Below are positions 36,065-46,928 of a DNA stretch of 64,000 nt, in pieces. Position 1 is the first letter of the stretch; every line of letters begins with the position of its first letter. Origin of the DNA: Coleophoma eucalyptorum (Eukaryota; Ascomycota; Leotiomycetes; Helotiales; Dermateaceae); contig JALRME010000053.1 of NCBI GenBank assembly GCA_026120035.1, forward strand, positions 63,499-127,498, read 5' to 3'. Both the position numbers and the translations under genes were made by a program. The notes beneath the pieces were generated by a model. It saw nothing but the letters and a program-made list of their open reading frames with translations, had not been told where the DNA came from and did not search any database.

Positions 36065-37109
36065 ATGACTTCTGCATATTCTAATGATCAAATCGATCGA
36101 TATTTTAACTACATCTCACTTCCACAACGGTATTGGCGCGAAGCCAATCCTACATTAGACCTTGATTTCTTGACAGCCTTGCACATCCATCAGATATCTA
36201 GAGTGCCTTACGAGAACCTACAACTTCACTATTCAGAAGACCATGCTGTCTCTTTGGATCCGCAAAAACTGTATACCAAGATCGTTACCAACGCTCGAGG
36301 TCGTGGCGGCTATTGTATGGAGAACAGCTTATTCTTCAATCACGTCCTGCGTGCTATAGGCTTCGAGGTAAGCTGAAGAAGCGCTAGAGCATTTGGTTTC
36401 TCTTTTTGATGTTAGTCAGGTGTTCACGGCTGGCGTAAGAATTAGACCGAGGTTGGATGGGGTACCTCAGGGGGATTATATTGGCTGGTAAGTACTTTTG
36501 ACCTCAGCGACTTCTTGGATATTTATATCCTTTCTCAGGGTGCACATTGTCAACATCGTCACTTTCTCCGATGGGAGCAAGTACATGGTAGATGTTGGGT
36601 TTGGTGGCGATCAAGCTACGAAGCCCATTCCGTTAATTGACGGCCACGTGGTGCACAATCTTGGGACACAAGAGGTGAGACTCATCTTCGACACCATCCC
36701 ACCACAAGTCGACCAAAGCCGAAAACTTTGGATCTATCAATATCGTAACAAGCCAGAGCAACCGTGGAACTCCTTCTACTGCTTCCCTGAGTTCGAGTTC
36801 CTTCCACAGGATTTTGAGATCATGAATTATTATACAAGCACGAGTTTCGCGGAGACCAACTTTCAGACAAGGAGGGTGATTGTTGTTAAATTCTTGAGAG
36901 AGGGGGAGGAGATCACTGGCAAGGTCATGTTGGTTGATGGGGATGTGAAAGAGAATTTGACGGGTAGGACAAGACTTGTGAAGACGTTCAAGACGGAAAG
37001 CGAAAGAGTAGAAGGCCTAAAGGCAATCTTTGCAATCACTCTAGCTGAGGAAGAAATCAAGGGTATAAAGGGACGTAACGTAGAATTGCTCTTGCCTCTG
37101 GAGGTTTGA
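36065..37109 (+). CDS. Arylamine N-acetyltransferase
   Basis: Three exons: 36065-36367, 36420-36487, 36539-37109. They total 942 nt (313 aa). NAT enzymes transfer acetyl (in some fungi malonyl) groups from CoA to aromatic amines, and in plant-associated fungi they can detoxify host benzoxazolinones. The catalytic triad can be read directly: Cys84 in GRGGYCMENS, His126 in WVHIVNIV, Asp142 in MVDVGFGG. The N-terminal LDFLTALHIHQISRVPYENL is also a family signature. The C-terminal third (about 200-313) contains YYTSTSFAETNFQTRRVIV, typical of fungal NATs. No targeting signal, so cytosolic. The acyl-donor preference cannot be inferred. Confidence 0.95.
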
Positions 37110-38790
37110 GTGAGAGATTCATACATAGACGAGACATTAGATATCATATAGCTTCTGAGTTGAATCAGCCATGAATTGGTGAGATACGACAATATCTGAT
37201 GTACACTATGTACTCTAGCTTGCTCACCTAGACCCAGAGCCAGTCTACAGGTAGAGTTATAGAATCACATCTCAATACATTTGTCTCTGATTTACTAACA
37301 AACCAAATAATTGATCTCCTGGAGAAAAATGCCTTTGTGAAGTTGACAGTGGTACAGAAAGACCAAGCGATCAAATACATCTTCAAAACACTGAGCAGGT
37401 CAACAATGCCCAGTAAATCGAGCATGCCCTGACATTCGGGATGCCTGTAAAGATTCAGCCGTTACGCGCCGCTTGTGATGGTGATATTGTCAGATTAGAT
37501 CAAGTTACTCCGTCATGGACCGACCATACGTCAAGTAGAAACCGCTGCAGAACAGTGCTTCGGGCTTGAGGCTTGGATGGCACGTACGTGCCTTCGAGGT
37601 CTCTGGTAAGCTCATTGCTATCATCACTCAACGCCCACCACACAAGGCTCTGCGGGCAGAGGAAATAGAAGGACAGAAGATGCAACAACCTCGCGATGGC
37701 AGCTCGCTTGAGCCCAAAGAGGTAACTGGGAGGTAGAAGAGTTCAGCCCTTCCTTCGCAAATTGGCAAGGAAGAGGTAAGGCAAGGCAAGGCTGGAGGCT
37801 CTCTTGGCGGCCAAGAGCTGGGCCAGAGGCAGAAGCTGTGAGCTCCATGGTTGCCGCCGAACCGAAGAAACAACAGTGCAATACCATACCATAACATACC
37901 ATACCAGACAGGACAAGACGCACGCGGTGGGAGATAGACCAGCCGCCAGAGATACAGAAAAGGAGGTTGGATGCTGGCCGTGATGGGTTCAGTCAGGCTC
38001 GTGAGGATGGATGCCGCCTACGCCAACACCCACGCCACGCCCGGTACGAAAGTAGACGGACAGGGGAGGAGCGAGGGAGTGGGAGTCTCATTCTGCATGA
38101 AGCGCGAGGCTAGTCTGGATTGGCCCTAGCGCATGTCACAAGAATCATGAACCAGCGCCAAGTTGCTTTTGGCTTCCGTACATAAATCACCCGCCGTGCC
38201 CCAAGGAAAAGTTATCCATAAATTCAAGCTCACCACTTCCAATTTACGGCGAATAAGGCACCAAGGCATAAACTCTTCTCGCCGACGCTCCGGCACTCAG
38301 GCACTCACTCACCCATCGCCCATCACCCATCACCCATCACCCATCACCCAACCGGGCGGACTATTGTACTTCCATTCCACATCATCCACCCACCCATTAC
38401 CCAGTACCCGCCACCCGTTCTTTGCTCTTTCGAGAGAAAATGCCGGCCCAAGGCTAGGCTTATCCAGATTTGTCCCCTTCAACGCTGTATTCTGCCGTTG
38501 GTGCTGGTGTGTCACTGCGCAACAAGCCACTTCGCATCCTCTCTGCGTGGTGCGATCGTATATTATTATCATTGTTGTTACTGTTGTTATGGGTATTGGT
38601 GTATTGCATTGTGTTGAGGAACATCGGCTCGTAACCAACGAAGACTTTATCGGCGCCGCAGCAATTACAATTAATCTACACAACCCTTGATGCGACCATC
38701 CAAGCATCCATCTCCACTGCATTAGCTTACTTTGGCCCCACGTCCACGTTCAAAAAAGGTCAAAGTCAGGAAGAGGAAGAGAAAAATACA
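37110..38790. other. 1.7-kb intergenic region upstream of the NC2-alpha gene
   Basis: No gene supported. Simple repeats include CATAC-type motifs at about 37882-37905 and a (CCCATCA)n array at 38317-38349. The final 500 bp are rich in CA/CT and probably form the promoter and 5' UTR of the histone-fold gene. Confidence 0.45.
38317..38349. repeat. Tandem 7-bp repeat CCCATCA
   Basis: About four to five consecutive copies of CCCATCA, lying roughly 450 bp upstream of the histone-fold gene start. Confidence 0.8.
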
Positions 38791-39735
38791 ATGGAGAGCA
38801 ATTGGCGTCCCCAGTCCCCTGACTTATCCGGCTTCTTACCTTCTCCAACAAAGAATTCACACCCTCGCTCTCACCTTCATTATCAATCACATCCTCCACA
38901 ACCTTCCCAATACCAGGCTCAGCCGCAAGTCGCGCCGTCAGCATCATACGCGCCACGCTCCCCTGTCCTGCCATCTTTCAACAACGCGTCCGATCAGTAT
39001 CGACCGTCGCAATCCTTCCAGAACCACAACATCTACGAGACCCAGAACATCGGCGCCGGACCAGACTTCGGCGATTTCGGCGGCAGGGGCTACATGCCAC
39101 CAATTCCTGCCTTACCACCAACGCATTCTTTTGGCGCGCAACCAAACGAAGCACCGTATTACCCAGACCAAGCTTTCGTCAAAACCGAGGGCAGTAATCA
39201 CTACCAGGTCGACGCGCCGCAATACATATCTTCTCCAACCATGGCATCGAAGACTGCACGTGGTCGCCCATCCAAGACAATGGCTGCACAACCCTCGATG
39301 TCTGGCGACTCATCCTTCCAACCCGCGCCCGATCGCAAGAACCCCAATCCCGACAATATAGAAATCAAGACCAAATTTCCTGTAGCGCGTATAAAACGCA
39401 TCATGCAAGCAGATGAAGAGGTTGGAAAAGTCGCGCAAGTCACGCCAGTAGCTGTCAATAAAGCTCTGGAACTCTTCATGATTCAATTGGTCACTGGTGC
39501 GGCCGCTATTGCAAGAGAGAAGGGAGGCAAAAGGGTCACAGCACAGCACTTGAAGCAAGTGGTCGAAAGTGACCAGCAGTTTGACTTTTTGCAGGAGATT
39601 GTTAGCAAAGTTGGTGAGGGACAGGAAGGCGCTGGAGGCGAGACAAAAAAGCGGAAAGGAGATAGTGAGAGCGAGGAAGAGGTGAAGCCAAAGAAAGGCA
39701 GGGGCCGAAAGAAGAAGAGCAGCGACGATCAATAA
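38791..39735 (+). CDS. NC2-alpha (DRAP1/Bur6) histone-fold transcription corepressor
   Basis: Intronless, 314 aa. NC2-alpha pairs with NC2-beta (Dr1) on TBP-bound promoters to repress or tune RNA polymerase II transcription. The histone fold lies at about residues 188-270: IKTKFPVARIKRIMQADEEVG, VTPVAVNKALELFMIQLVTGAA, then KGGKRVTAQHLKQVV and FDFLQEIV. The first 185 residues are Pro/Gln/Ser-rich and disordered, with repeated Tyr-Pro. The C-terminus is a highly basic/acidic tail (EEEVKPKKGRGRKKKSS). The long N-terminal extension compared with yeast Bur6 is usual in filamentous fungi. A CENP-S/NF-YC-like relative is a less likely reading. Confidence 0.9.
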   Translation: MESNWRPQSPDLSGFLPSPTKNSHPRSHLHYQSHPPQPSQYQAQPQVAPSASYAPRSPVLPSFNNASDQYRPSQSFQNHNIYETQNIGAGPDFGDFGGRGYMPPIPALPPTHSFGAQPNEAPYYPDQAFVKTEGSNHYQVDAPQYISSPTMASKTARGRPSKTMAAQPSMSGDSSFQPAPDRKNPNPDNIEIKTKFPVARIKRIMQADEEVGKVAQVTPVAVNKALELFMIQLVTGAAAIAREKGGKRVTAQHLKQVVESDQQFDFLQEIVSKVGEGQEGAGGETKKRKGDSESEEEVKPKKGRGRKKKSSDDQ

Positions 39736-40142
39736 CCTTGGGCAGCAATGCATTTGAAGGCGCGATTTAATGACTTATGGCATGGCGTTCAGCAGGGTTC
39801 GGCATATACAAATGGAGTGCTTTGGACGGATGGATGGCTTGATTTGAGAGATAAATACAATTTTATGTGCATTTGGCCTATGTGTGCCATTTGAGCCACA
39901 TCTACAACTCTGGCTGCAGCTTTCTATTATTGATAACTATTCCCGTGACTCACGGTTGCTCATTTGTGAACTCTAGGCATGGTTATCACATACCACCGTT
40001 CGGTTGCCTTCCATCGTGAACTATTCTGGAACTTGCCATGCTATGCCTCAACGCACACATCGAATAGCCAGACTCGCATGCCAACGAAGTACTTGGAATA
40101 GAGCTCCCGGATAAAATATTCCAAGCCGCTTGAGCATGGTAT
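39736..40142. other. Convergent intergenic region
   Basis: 407 bp between converging stop codons. No element seen. Confidence 0.5.
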
Positions 40143-41379
40143 TCACGTTTGCCACTGATTCCTTAAGCTTTTTGCTTGTTCCACGGTATCAGGCAAGCTC
40201 TCTGCCTTTTCAACCCACTGCAGTGCAACCTCATCTTGCCCTACTGCCTTGCAAATAGACGCCATATTGATCATTGCAGGACCGAATCCATCAGCTGCCG
40301 CAACCTGAAACCACTCTCTTGCCATTCCATAATCTTCAATAGTTTTGTTATTCAACTCGGCCAATCTAGCGTCAGCCCTAGCAAGTTCTATGCATCCAAG
40401 ATTGTGGCACGCATGAACAATGCCAGAGGATGCGGCTTTGAGAAGGTAGATCTCTTGGTTCGTGGACCCTGATTCTTCTAATTGAGATAGATAGAAATAA
40501 CCCGAGGGGTCGTCCAGCTCCAGAGCGGCGGTGCGGAATGCAGATTCTGCTCCTTTTCGGTCTTTTAGGGCAAGAAGGATTCGACCTTTCTGTACCAGTG
40601 CATCAGATGCCCCAATATAATTCAGAGCTTGGGCGACCGGAATCTCCGCTTCATGATCGGTAGCTTTTGAGAACCACTCCAAGGCCTCCGAAGTTTTTTG
40701 CTGGCTAAGGAGGACTTTCCCTAAAAGAACCATTGCCTCGGGTTTCTTCTCCTGCTTTGCCATAATCCCAAGCCGTTGCAGAACTGCAGGAAAGTCACTA
40801 TTGCTCACAGTTCCACGTGCTAAAGCCGATGTTACAAGATCAAAGGTCGCTTCTGGATCTTCCAATTTAGAGGCAGCCATCTTGATTCGGGTCCCTAAGA
40901 TCCGTTGGCTTTGGCCATCGCAACGATTGAGAACGCGGGCGAGAGCAGTCAGAGTTGCCGGCTGTATATCAAAATCTGGGCAATAAATCAGCTCCATTTC
41001 AACTAGGAAAAGAGAGCTTGTGCTAACCTGCACATAATTTCCGTTCCCATCCTGCAGTTGGCCTTGCTCCACGGATTTGAAATTCTCGCAACACTTCGAG
41101 TGCTTGCTCGGAGTCTATATTTAGTGCACCAGACTTTCGAGCAGAGTCCAGCAAAACAGTTGATGGGAGACTAGATTCGAATGAATTCTGTTCTTTACCA
41201 AGTTTTGGTGTTCTCTGGCCAATAGATGCTGGAGTATTCGATCTCAATTCTGCCTGTCTAATGCGAGGAGACTTTTTTACTGTTGCTGCAAATCTCTCTG
41301 GTGTGGTATGCAAGCATTTCACACATATTTGTCTATAAGTCCTAGGGATGGCAGATATGGACCTGCCCAACGCTGACAT
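40143..41379 (-). CDS. Mitochondrial TPR/Sel1-like repeat protein
   Basis: Two exons on the minus strand, 41379-41028 and 40975-40143, total 1185 nt (394 aa). The N-terminus MSALGRSISAIPRTYRQICVKCLHTTPERFAATVKKSPRI is Arg/Ser-rich without acids, as in mitochondrial presequences. The body is made of helical repeats with TPR/Sel1 character: AMVLLGKVLLSQQKTSEALEWFSKAT, ALVQKGRILLALKDRKGAESAFRTAA, HACHNLGCIELARADARLAE, and DYGMAREWFQVAAADGFGPAMINMASICKA. I infer a mitochondrial scaffold protein with no assignable pathway. An upstream TTG-started extension was rejected. The donor GTTAGC at 41027 is acceptable, and joining restores the conserved open frame. It is head to head with the Utp16-like gene. 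Confidence 0.85.
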
Positions 41380-41868
41380 GGTTGATACAATAGAAGCTAA
41401 GCCAATATTGTGATATTTGACTGAGATCGAGTTCAATTGTACCAGTAAGACAGTCTATACACGATGCAATGCTCTTGTCTTTTCAAGAAATATCTCCACA
41501 GAACGATAGATTAGGAAGCAGGCTCTCCTCACAGATTTGGTGGCTGAAAGCTCGAACCGTGCCTTGGCAGCTTTAGTTGACAGAGAGTAATCTTGTATCT
41601 TGATGCTAAATCTTATGCAGTAACAACGATGATTGCAGAGAACGGGTTATAGAAACGAAGAATGGGACAATCTTTGATGAGCCTATGGACTTCGTAAAGA
41701 CATCGAAACCGTGGAACTTGATTGTAGCTCCGATGCGGCCGCTTTCTTCCGATGAGATCTCCCAAAGGCGGTGTGAGGACTTTTTTCTAGGACCGAATTA
41801 ATCTGCCCAAGAAGCAATGGTTCTTCATCGCTTTATGCTCCTGTCTGCTCTATGGTTTTACTTTACAG
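41380..41868. promoter_or_regulatory. 489-bp bidirectional promoter, TPR/Utp16-like
   Basis: Shared interval between diverging start codons. The sequence just before the Utp16-like ATG reads tttacag, so a 5' UTR intron ending there is possible. Confidence 0.4.
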
Positions 41869-43251
41869 ATGTTCTCAAACTTTCTTAATTCGGCAAGAAG
41901 CATTTTGAAGCCTTCAGTCCATAGGACCTCTAAGGAATCTAACGACGCCACACGTTCCCCAAAGATGGTCTCCACAAGACGGCAAGTCGCTGCCGCTGAG
42001 GGAAGCCAATCTGACATTGGTAACACTCTAGTTGTGCCAACTCCTATAAGCACTTCCCGAAAGCGTAGTCGAAAGTCAACCCAGGATGAAATGATGACTC
42101 CGAACAAAAGATCCAGCCCTACGAAAAAGCGAAAGCTTCCAGTTCCTGGTGGTAAAGAGGGCGAGCAGGGGGAGACTCATACCCATACACATATCTCGGT
42201 CGAAATTCCTGTTAGCAGTGTTGCACCCAATTCAGCAGAAATTCCTTCGAAGGAAACCTCCACACCTTCATCGGAACGCAAGGGAAGGAATCAGATCGCT
42301 CCGCAGGAAAAGCTGGAGATTCAAGACTCTGACCATGACAATGAAGAAGATCTGATTGGAACTGTTGAGAAGGCGCCAAGAGCATCTAAAAAATCAAAAT
42401 CACCATCTGCAAAGAAACCATCTAGCAAGGCAAACAATGAGGCTGCTAACGAGATTGTTGCCAAGCCGAATCACAAGAAATTTGGTAGTGAAGAGCCGGA
42501 AATCGAGCTTCCCGAGAAGGAGCTGCAGAAACACACAGCAGAATTGCAAGATTCAGAAGATGAGAGTAGCGATGATGAGGCTCCTGAAGAGGTGGTCACC
42601 CAAGATGCCGGGCAAGAGGCAAAGAGAGACCTACAAGCTGCAGCAAAGGCATTAGAAGAGTATGTGTTCATCACTATATATGCTAATCACTTTACTAAAT
42701 TAACATTCTCCAGACAAGAATCGGCTAGTCGAAGAAAACGAAAGGAGCGAGACGCACTTCTAAAACAGCAGGCAGAAAAGTCTACAAAGAAACGCAAGCA
42801 GCAAGAGGAAGAGGAAGAAGAAGAAGCGGGTAGAGTCGTGGAAGCAGACGCTTCAGCAGAATCTCTGGAAGATTCTGGCGCAAAAGTTCTGAAGGATGTG
42901 CTGAATACAAAGTCGGCCAGTAATAAGCGAGCTAGTTTACCAGATCTACTACCATCTGAGTTCCTCGATGACGAAGAGTCTGCAGAAAGCGACAATGAAG
43001 TCGTGATGGGAGAGACACAGAATATTCCAAAGAAAATCAAGTTTTCTGACCTTGTGGAGAAAAAGCCGAAAGACCTGCGTAAAGGATCTACCACTTTCCG
43101 CGTAGCAGAGTCAAGATCCATGTTACTTGCACCGAAGGCTTCTACTCAGGCACGAAAGACCAAGGAAGAATGGCTACAGGGTCGACCTGGAAAGAATGGA
43201 ACAACAAGCCGCAAGCCATTTTCCGGTGGTTTTTTCGTTGCTAAAAAGTAG
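41869..43251 (+). CDS. Utp16-like nucleolar ribosome-biogenesis protein
   Basis: The frame is open along its whole length (460 codons), but a 54-nt stretch at 42660-42713 has a GTATGT donor, a CTAAT-type branch and a CCAG acceptor. I treat it as an intron, giving 442 aa. The protein is Lys/Glu/Ser-rich and disordered, with long acidic runs and coiled-coil charge patterns, and probably nucleolar. The C-terminal block is the recognisable part: IKFSDLVEKKPKDLRKGSTTFRVAE, then EEWLQGR and a final SGGFFVAKK. This suits the Utp16 family, a component of the U3 small-subunit processome acting in 18S rRNA maturation. Translation may start at 41869 or at the internal MVSTRRQ (41968). Family call from memory, moderately sure. 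Confidence 0.8.
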   Translation: MFSNFLNSARSILKPSVHRTSKESNDATRSPKMVSTRRQVAAAEGSQSDIGNTLVVPTPISTSRKRSRKSTQDEMMTPNKRSSPTKKRKLPVPGGKEGEQGETHTHTHISVEIPVSSVAPNSAEIPSKETSTPSSERKGRNQIAPQEKLEIQDSDHDNEEDLIGTVEKAPRASKKSKSPSAKKPSSKANNEAANEIVAKPNHKKFGSEEPEIELPEKELQKHTAELQDSEDESSDDEAPEEVVTQDAGQEAKRDLQAAAKALEEYVFITIYANHFTKLTFSRQESASRRKRKERDALLKQQAEKSTKKRKQQEEEEEEEAGRVVEADASAESLEDSGAKVLKDVLNTKSASNKRASLPDLLPSEFLDDEESAESDNEVVMGETQNIPKKIKFSDLVEKKPKDLRKGSTTFRVAESRSMLLAPKASTQARKTKEEWLQGRPGKNGTTSRKPFSGGFFVAKK

Positions 43252-43699
43252 TTTGGAAAGGTTTGGGGCAAACATTAGCTGTTAGGGCTTTGGTTTAGTT
43301 AGATATACCTCGTGATGGAGGTAGCCATTTTCAGTGGCTGTTGTGAAGGCTCCGATATAGATGGATCAAAAAAGGTTCATCCTCAAGTAGACGTTGGTCC
43401 CAGAAACTTGGAATAGCGTTACAGTAAAATCAGTGCAACAGAGAACCATACTCAAAGTCCTCCATCTGTGATTACCATGTAGCAGATTCATGTGAGATAA
43501 TAAAAATGTCTCAGGTATCTTTTGCTATGCTCAGGATGAATTATAGGTGAGGAGTTATAAATCATTGTAGACGTGGTATTACAAAGCTCAACCAATCATG
43601 GCTCAAGGGAATATACATAGGGAGAATAATTAAGACGTCCGGATTTGTTTTGTAAGCACAAAATGGCACGTTCCATCCATTCATTGTCTTCTAAGTACC
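43252..43699. other. Convergent intergenic region
   Basis: 448 bp of AT-rich sequence between converging genes. Nothing distinctive. Confidence 0.5.
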
Positions 43700-46600
43700 T
43701 CAATCCCATCTCGAGATCTCTCGTTCTGCCTCTGTCCTTGCAATCCTGTCCTCTTCACTCTCCTCTGCCATGGTAGCACCACGCCTGCCCTTCTTTCTTC
43801 CCTTTCTTCCGCCAGCTGTATCGTCTAGATCGTCACGGCCTCTTTTTTGTCCTACGCCAGCTTTGAAACCTGCGATCCGTTGTGCTTCTTTGAGCAGTCT
43901 CTCCCTGTCTCTAGCTTCCCGCTCAAGGGTATGAGGATCGCGGGTTGGAGCAGGGTTCTCTAATTTTGTCTTCTCCTTATCAGAGTCACGCTCTCTTTCA
44001 CGGGTAGAGTGGCGATCGGAAGTACGTTCATGGTGACGGGATGATCGATGCCTCTCTTCATAGTGACGGCTAGATCTCTCTCTTTCTTTGTCTTTGTCCC
44101 TGCTAGATGTAGCGTTTATGCGGTCTTTGCTTGGACCAGTTGGAATCTGCATAGCGGTCGGCACCTCGACGGCTTTGCGGGTGCTAACACCTTTGATTTC
44201 AATTCCATTAATGACTGCGTTGGATGACTTGCGGTGAGGCAAATCCAGTTTGGTACGAGACTCTGCGGATGAGATAGCATTATCTTTGTTCTCGGGATCC
44301 GGAGAACCACGTCGGCTGTCGTGGCGTCGACTGTGACGATGGTCACGGTCCCGATCTCTTTCTCTACTTCTTGATCTGTCTTCGCGATGAGAACGGTGAC
44401 TAGAGCGATGCCTGTGAGATGATTTATGCTCTCTCTCTTTGTCACTATCCCTCTCTCGTTCCCTATAACGATCTTTATCACGATCTCGACGGCTCCTACG
44501 ACTCGAGTACGCAGGTGATGCAGATCTCGATTTTTGGCCGTCTTCATCATCGTGGTCGACATGATCACTTGTGCTTGGGAACCCTTTTTCTTCGCTATTA
44601 TCTGCATTCAGCTCGTTATCACCATCCTGATGACGACTCCTGCGTTCCCTTCGTCGTTCTCGTCGACGTTCACTCTCTCTTTCGTCCTTGGACCGAGATG
44701 TTGACCTGTGTCTATGCTTGCGCCGGTGTTTGTCTTCCCGTTCTTTCTCCTTCTCCTTTTCCCACCCACGCTCGCGAGATCTGGATCTTGATTGTGACCT
44801 GGATTTGGATTCCTCTTTCACCGGAGATGCAGACCTACTTACTCTATCTCGGTGCTCGGAACCAGCTACAGATGGCGGTGCACCACCAGCATCAGTCACG
44901 GGTCTAGAAACAGCTCTGCCAGGAGGAGGAAATGTTCGCCCACGAAGACTGGACAAGCCTGTATTGGGTAGACCTTCTCTCATAGCTTTGGGACCAGTAG
45001 GAGCATTAATAGGAACTGATTTTACAGGCGGGGGCTGCATTCCAAATCCACCACGACCACGGTGATTATAGGTGAAACCTCCTCGTGCATAACCATACAT
45101 ACGAGCATTAGGATCTAATGAAGACATTGAATTAAAGCCTGCAGGACCCATCGGAACATTGTAGGATGCAGCCTGCATTTCATCAAGTGTCTGAATCGGC
45201 CTTGGAGCGTCATCCTCAGTTTGTGCAGGAGTATCATGTGACACTTCTTTGGCATCGTCATGCTCTGCAGCATTCCCGTTTACTGGCAAACCAGTGTTAT
45301 CCTTCGAGGTTTGTTCTGCTGTAGCATCTTCACCGGCCTCCATGACGGGTCGAATTTCACGGCCAAACTCATCGACGTTACCGCCGGGGGTGGAATCGGC
45401 CTTCGGTCCCGTCGTTATAGATCCGGAATCATTGGGTCCGCCTGCAATTTGTGCTGTGCCGAACTGCTGTGGATACTGCTGTGAGTGCATATCATTCTGA
45501 CCATAGGCAAAACCACCACGGTTCTGCATGAAGCCACCACGTCCTCTGCCACGTCCACGGAAGCTCTGGTTCCCGTAGTGGTTGTTCTGGAAGTCATTGA
45601 ACTGGTTCCCGCGACCATAATTACCTTGGGCAAATCCTGCAGCATGTTGGGGATATCCAGAGTTATTTGCTCCATAATCACCGTGACCCATGCCAGCTGC
45701 ATTTGGATGATTGAAATTATCTGGTCCGACATTCCATGATTGTTGCTGGTTCCAAGCACCATTGAAGCCTGCACCTCCTCCACCATCGAAGCCTCCCATT
45801 CCCATCCCAATGTTCATGCCACTCATGCCCATGCCAGCACCAAAACCACCATTCATAAACATGCTCTGCATCGTCATCGGATCCATATTCATACCTGGCA
45901 TTCCTGTCTCTCATTAGCTTTTGGAATTTTTAAAAGTATTAAATCGAATGGGACATACCCATCATTGGAAAATTGCCGAATCCATTGGCACCCATGCCAT
46001 TCTGCATAGCCATCATCATCTGCATCTGGCTGAAGTCACCCGCAGACCCAAATGGGACGTTCGGAAATCCACCAGTGCCATTAGCATCGAAGGTTGCCCC
46101 AGGTCCTTGGACGCTTTGTCCATCTGCAGGTTCAGTATCAGCATCGCCATGCTCGAGTGCCTCAGAGACATCTTGAGTGTCTGTCTCGCCAGTCCCCACA
46201 ACTGCATGCGCATCAGTATCAGTTGGCTCTTGTCCAGGGGTTATCTCCTATAGTTCTGTTAGCTACGTTTTTAAGAACAGAGACCAGTATTTCGCATACT
46301 TCAATTGAAGGTTGTGGGATATCTTGTTCGGCCTCTTGCGCAGCCTCAACCTCAGCAGGATTTGTTGGATGCTCTGATATAATGTCCTCAACAATCTCTG
46401 CATCCGGACTATCAATGGGAGGGATATTCGCGCTGTCGTCGGTCAAGGTAGGGAGCTCCAATGGAGGCTCGCCTTCAGTAGGTAGCACTTCCTCCTGGGG
46501 TGTGTCTGGTGGTGTATTCTTGACTTCCTTTGCGCGTAAAGCCTCGCGTTTTTTTTCTTCCGTTCGTAGGAATACTTTAATCGTAGTTCGCAGAGATTTG

Positions 46601-46928
46601 TGAGGTTTACAGTCTTCTGCAGCCACAGGAGTATGCTCACAAACGGGACAGGATGACGGAAGTGTAGACTGGCCTAGGAGCGGGGTCAGTGACAGCAAGA
46701 TGAGTGAGTGAAAATAGAATAGCGTACACGTTTCGCAGATGGCCTGATCACAGCAGGGTAATCGGAAGGCGTTAACAGCGAGTCTGCTGCATATTGCGCA
46801 TCTCAATTTAATAGGTATCTCATCTTGCGCGAGGGAGCTGCTTGCTTGTAAGTTATTGCCTATGCGGTGCAATGAAGAAAGCAGTACCTGACAAGCTCAC
46901 TCTGAGCAGCAGTCATGGCAGCAGCCAT
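43700..46928 (-). CDS. RING/U-box protein with Gly/Met-rich and RS-rich regions
   Basis: Five exons on the minus strand: 46928-46888, 46837-46728, 46673-46300, 46247-45959, 45903-43700. They total 3018 nt (1005 aa). An N-terminal RING/U-box at about residues 25-75 reads LRCAICSRLAVNAFRLPCCDQAICETCQSTLPSSCPVCEH, with C-x2-C ... CC ... C-x2-C ... C-x2-C metal-binding spacing. Next come an acidic region, a Gly/Met/Asn-rich stretch (about 230-400) with RGRGRGG boxes, a Pro-rich part, then a long Arg-Ser/Arg-Asp/Arg-Glu domain (about 600-900) like those of splicing and 3'-end factors. The RING resembles that of Mpe1/RBBP6 (pre-mRNA cleavage/polyadenylation E3 ligase), but the DWNN ubiquitin-like domain and zinc knuckle are absent, so I name it only by domains. 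It is likely nuclear, linking ubiquitin transfer to RNA processing. Confidence 0.88.

Noticed and set aside
41380..41436. Upstream TTG extension of the TPR protein (MNSISVKYHNIG...)
   Set aside because: Not an ATG; the ATG at 41379 begins a good mitochondrial presequence.
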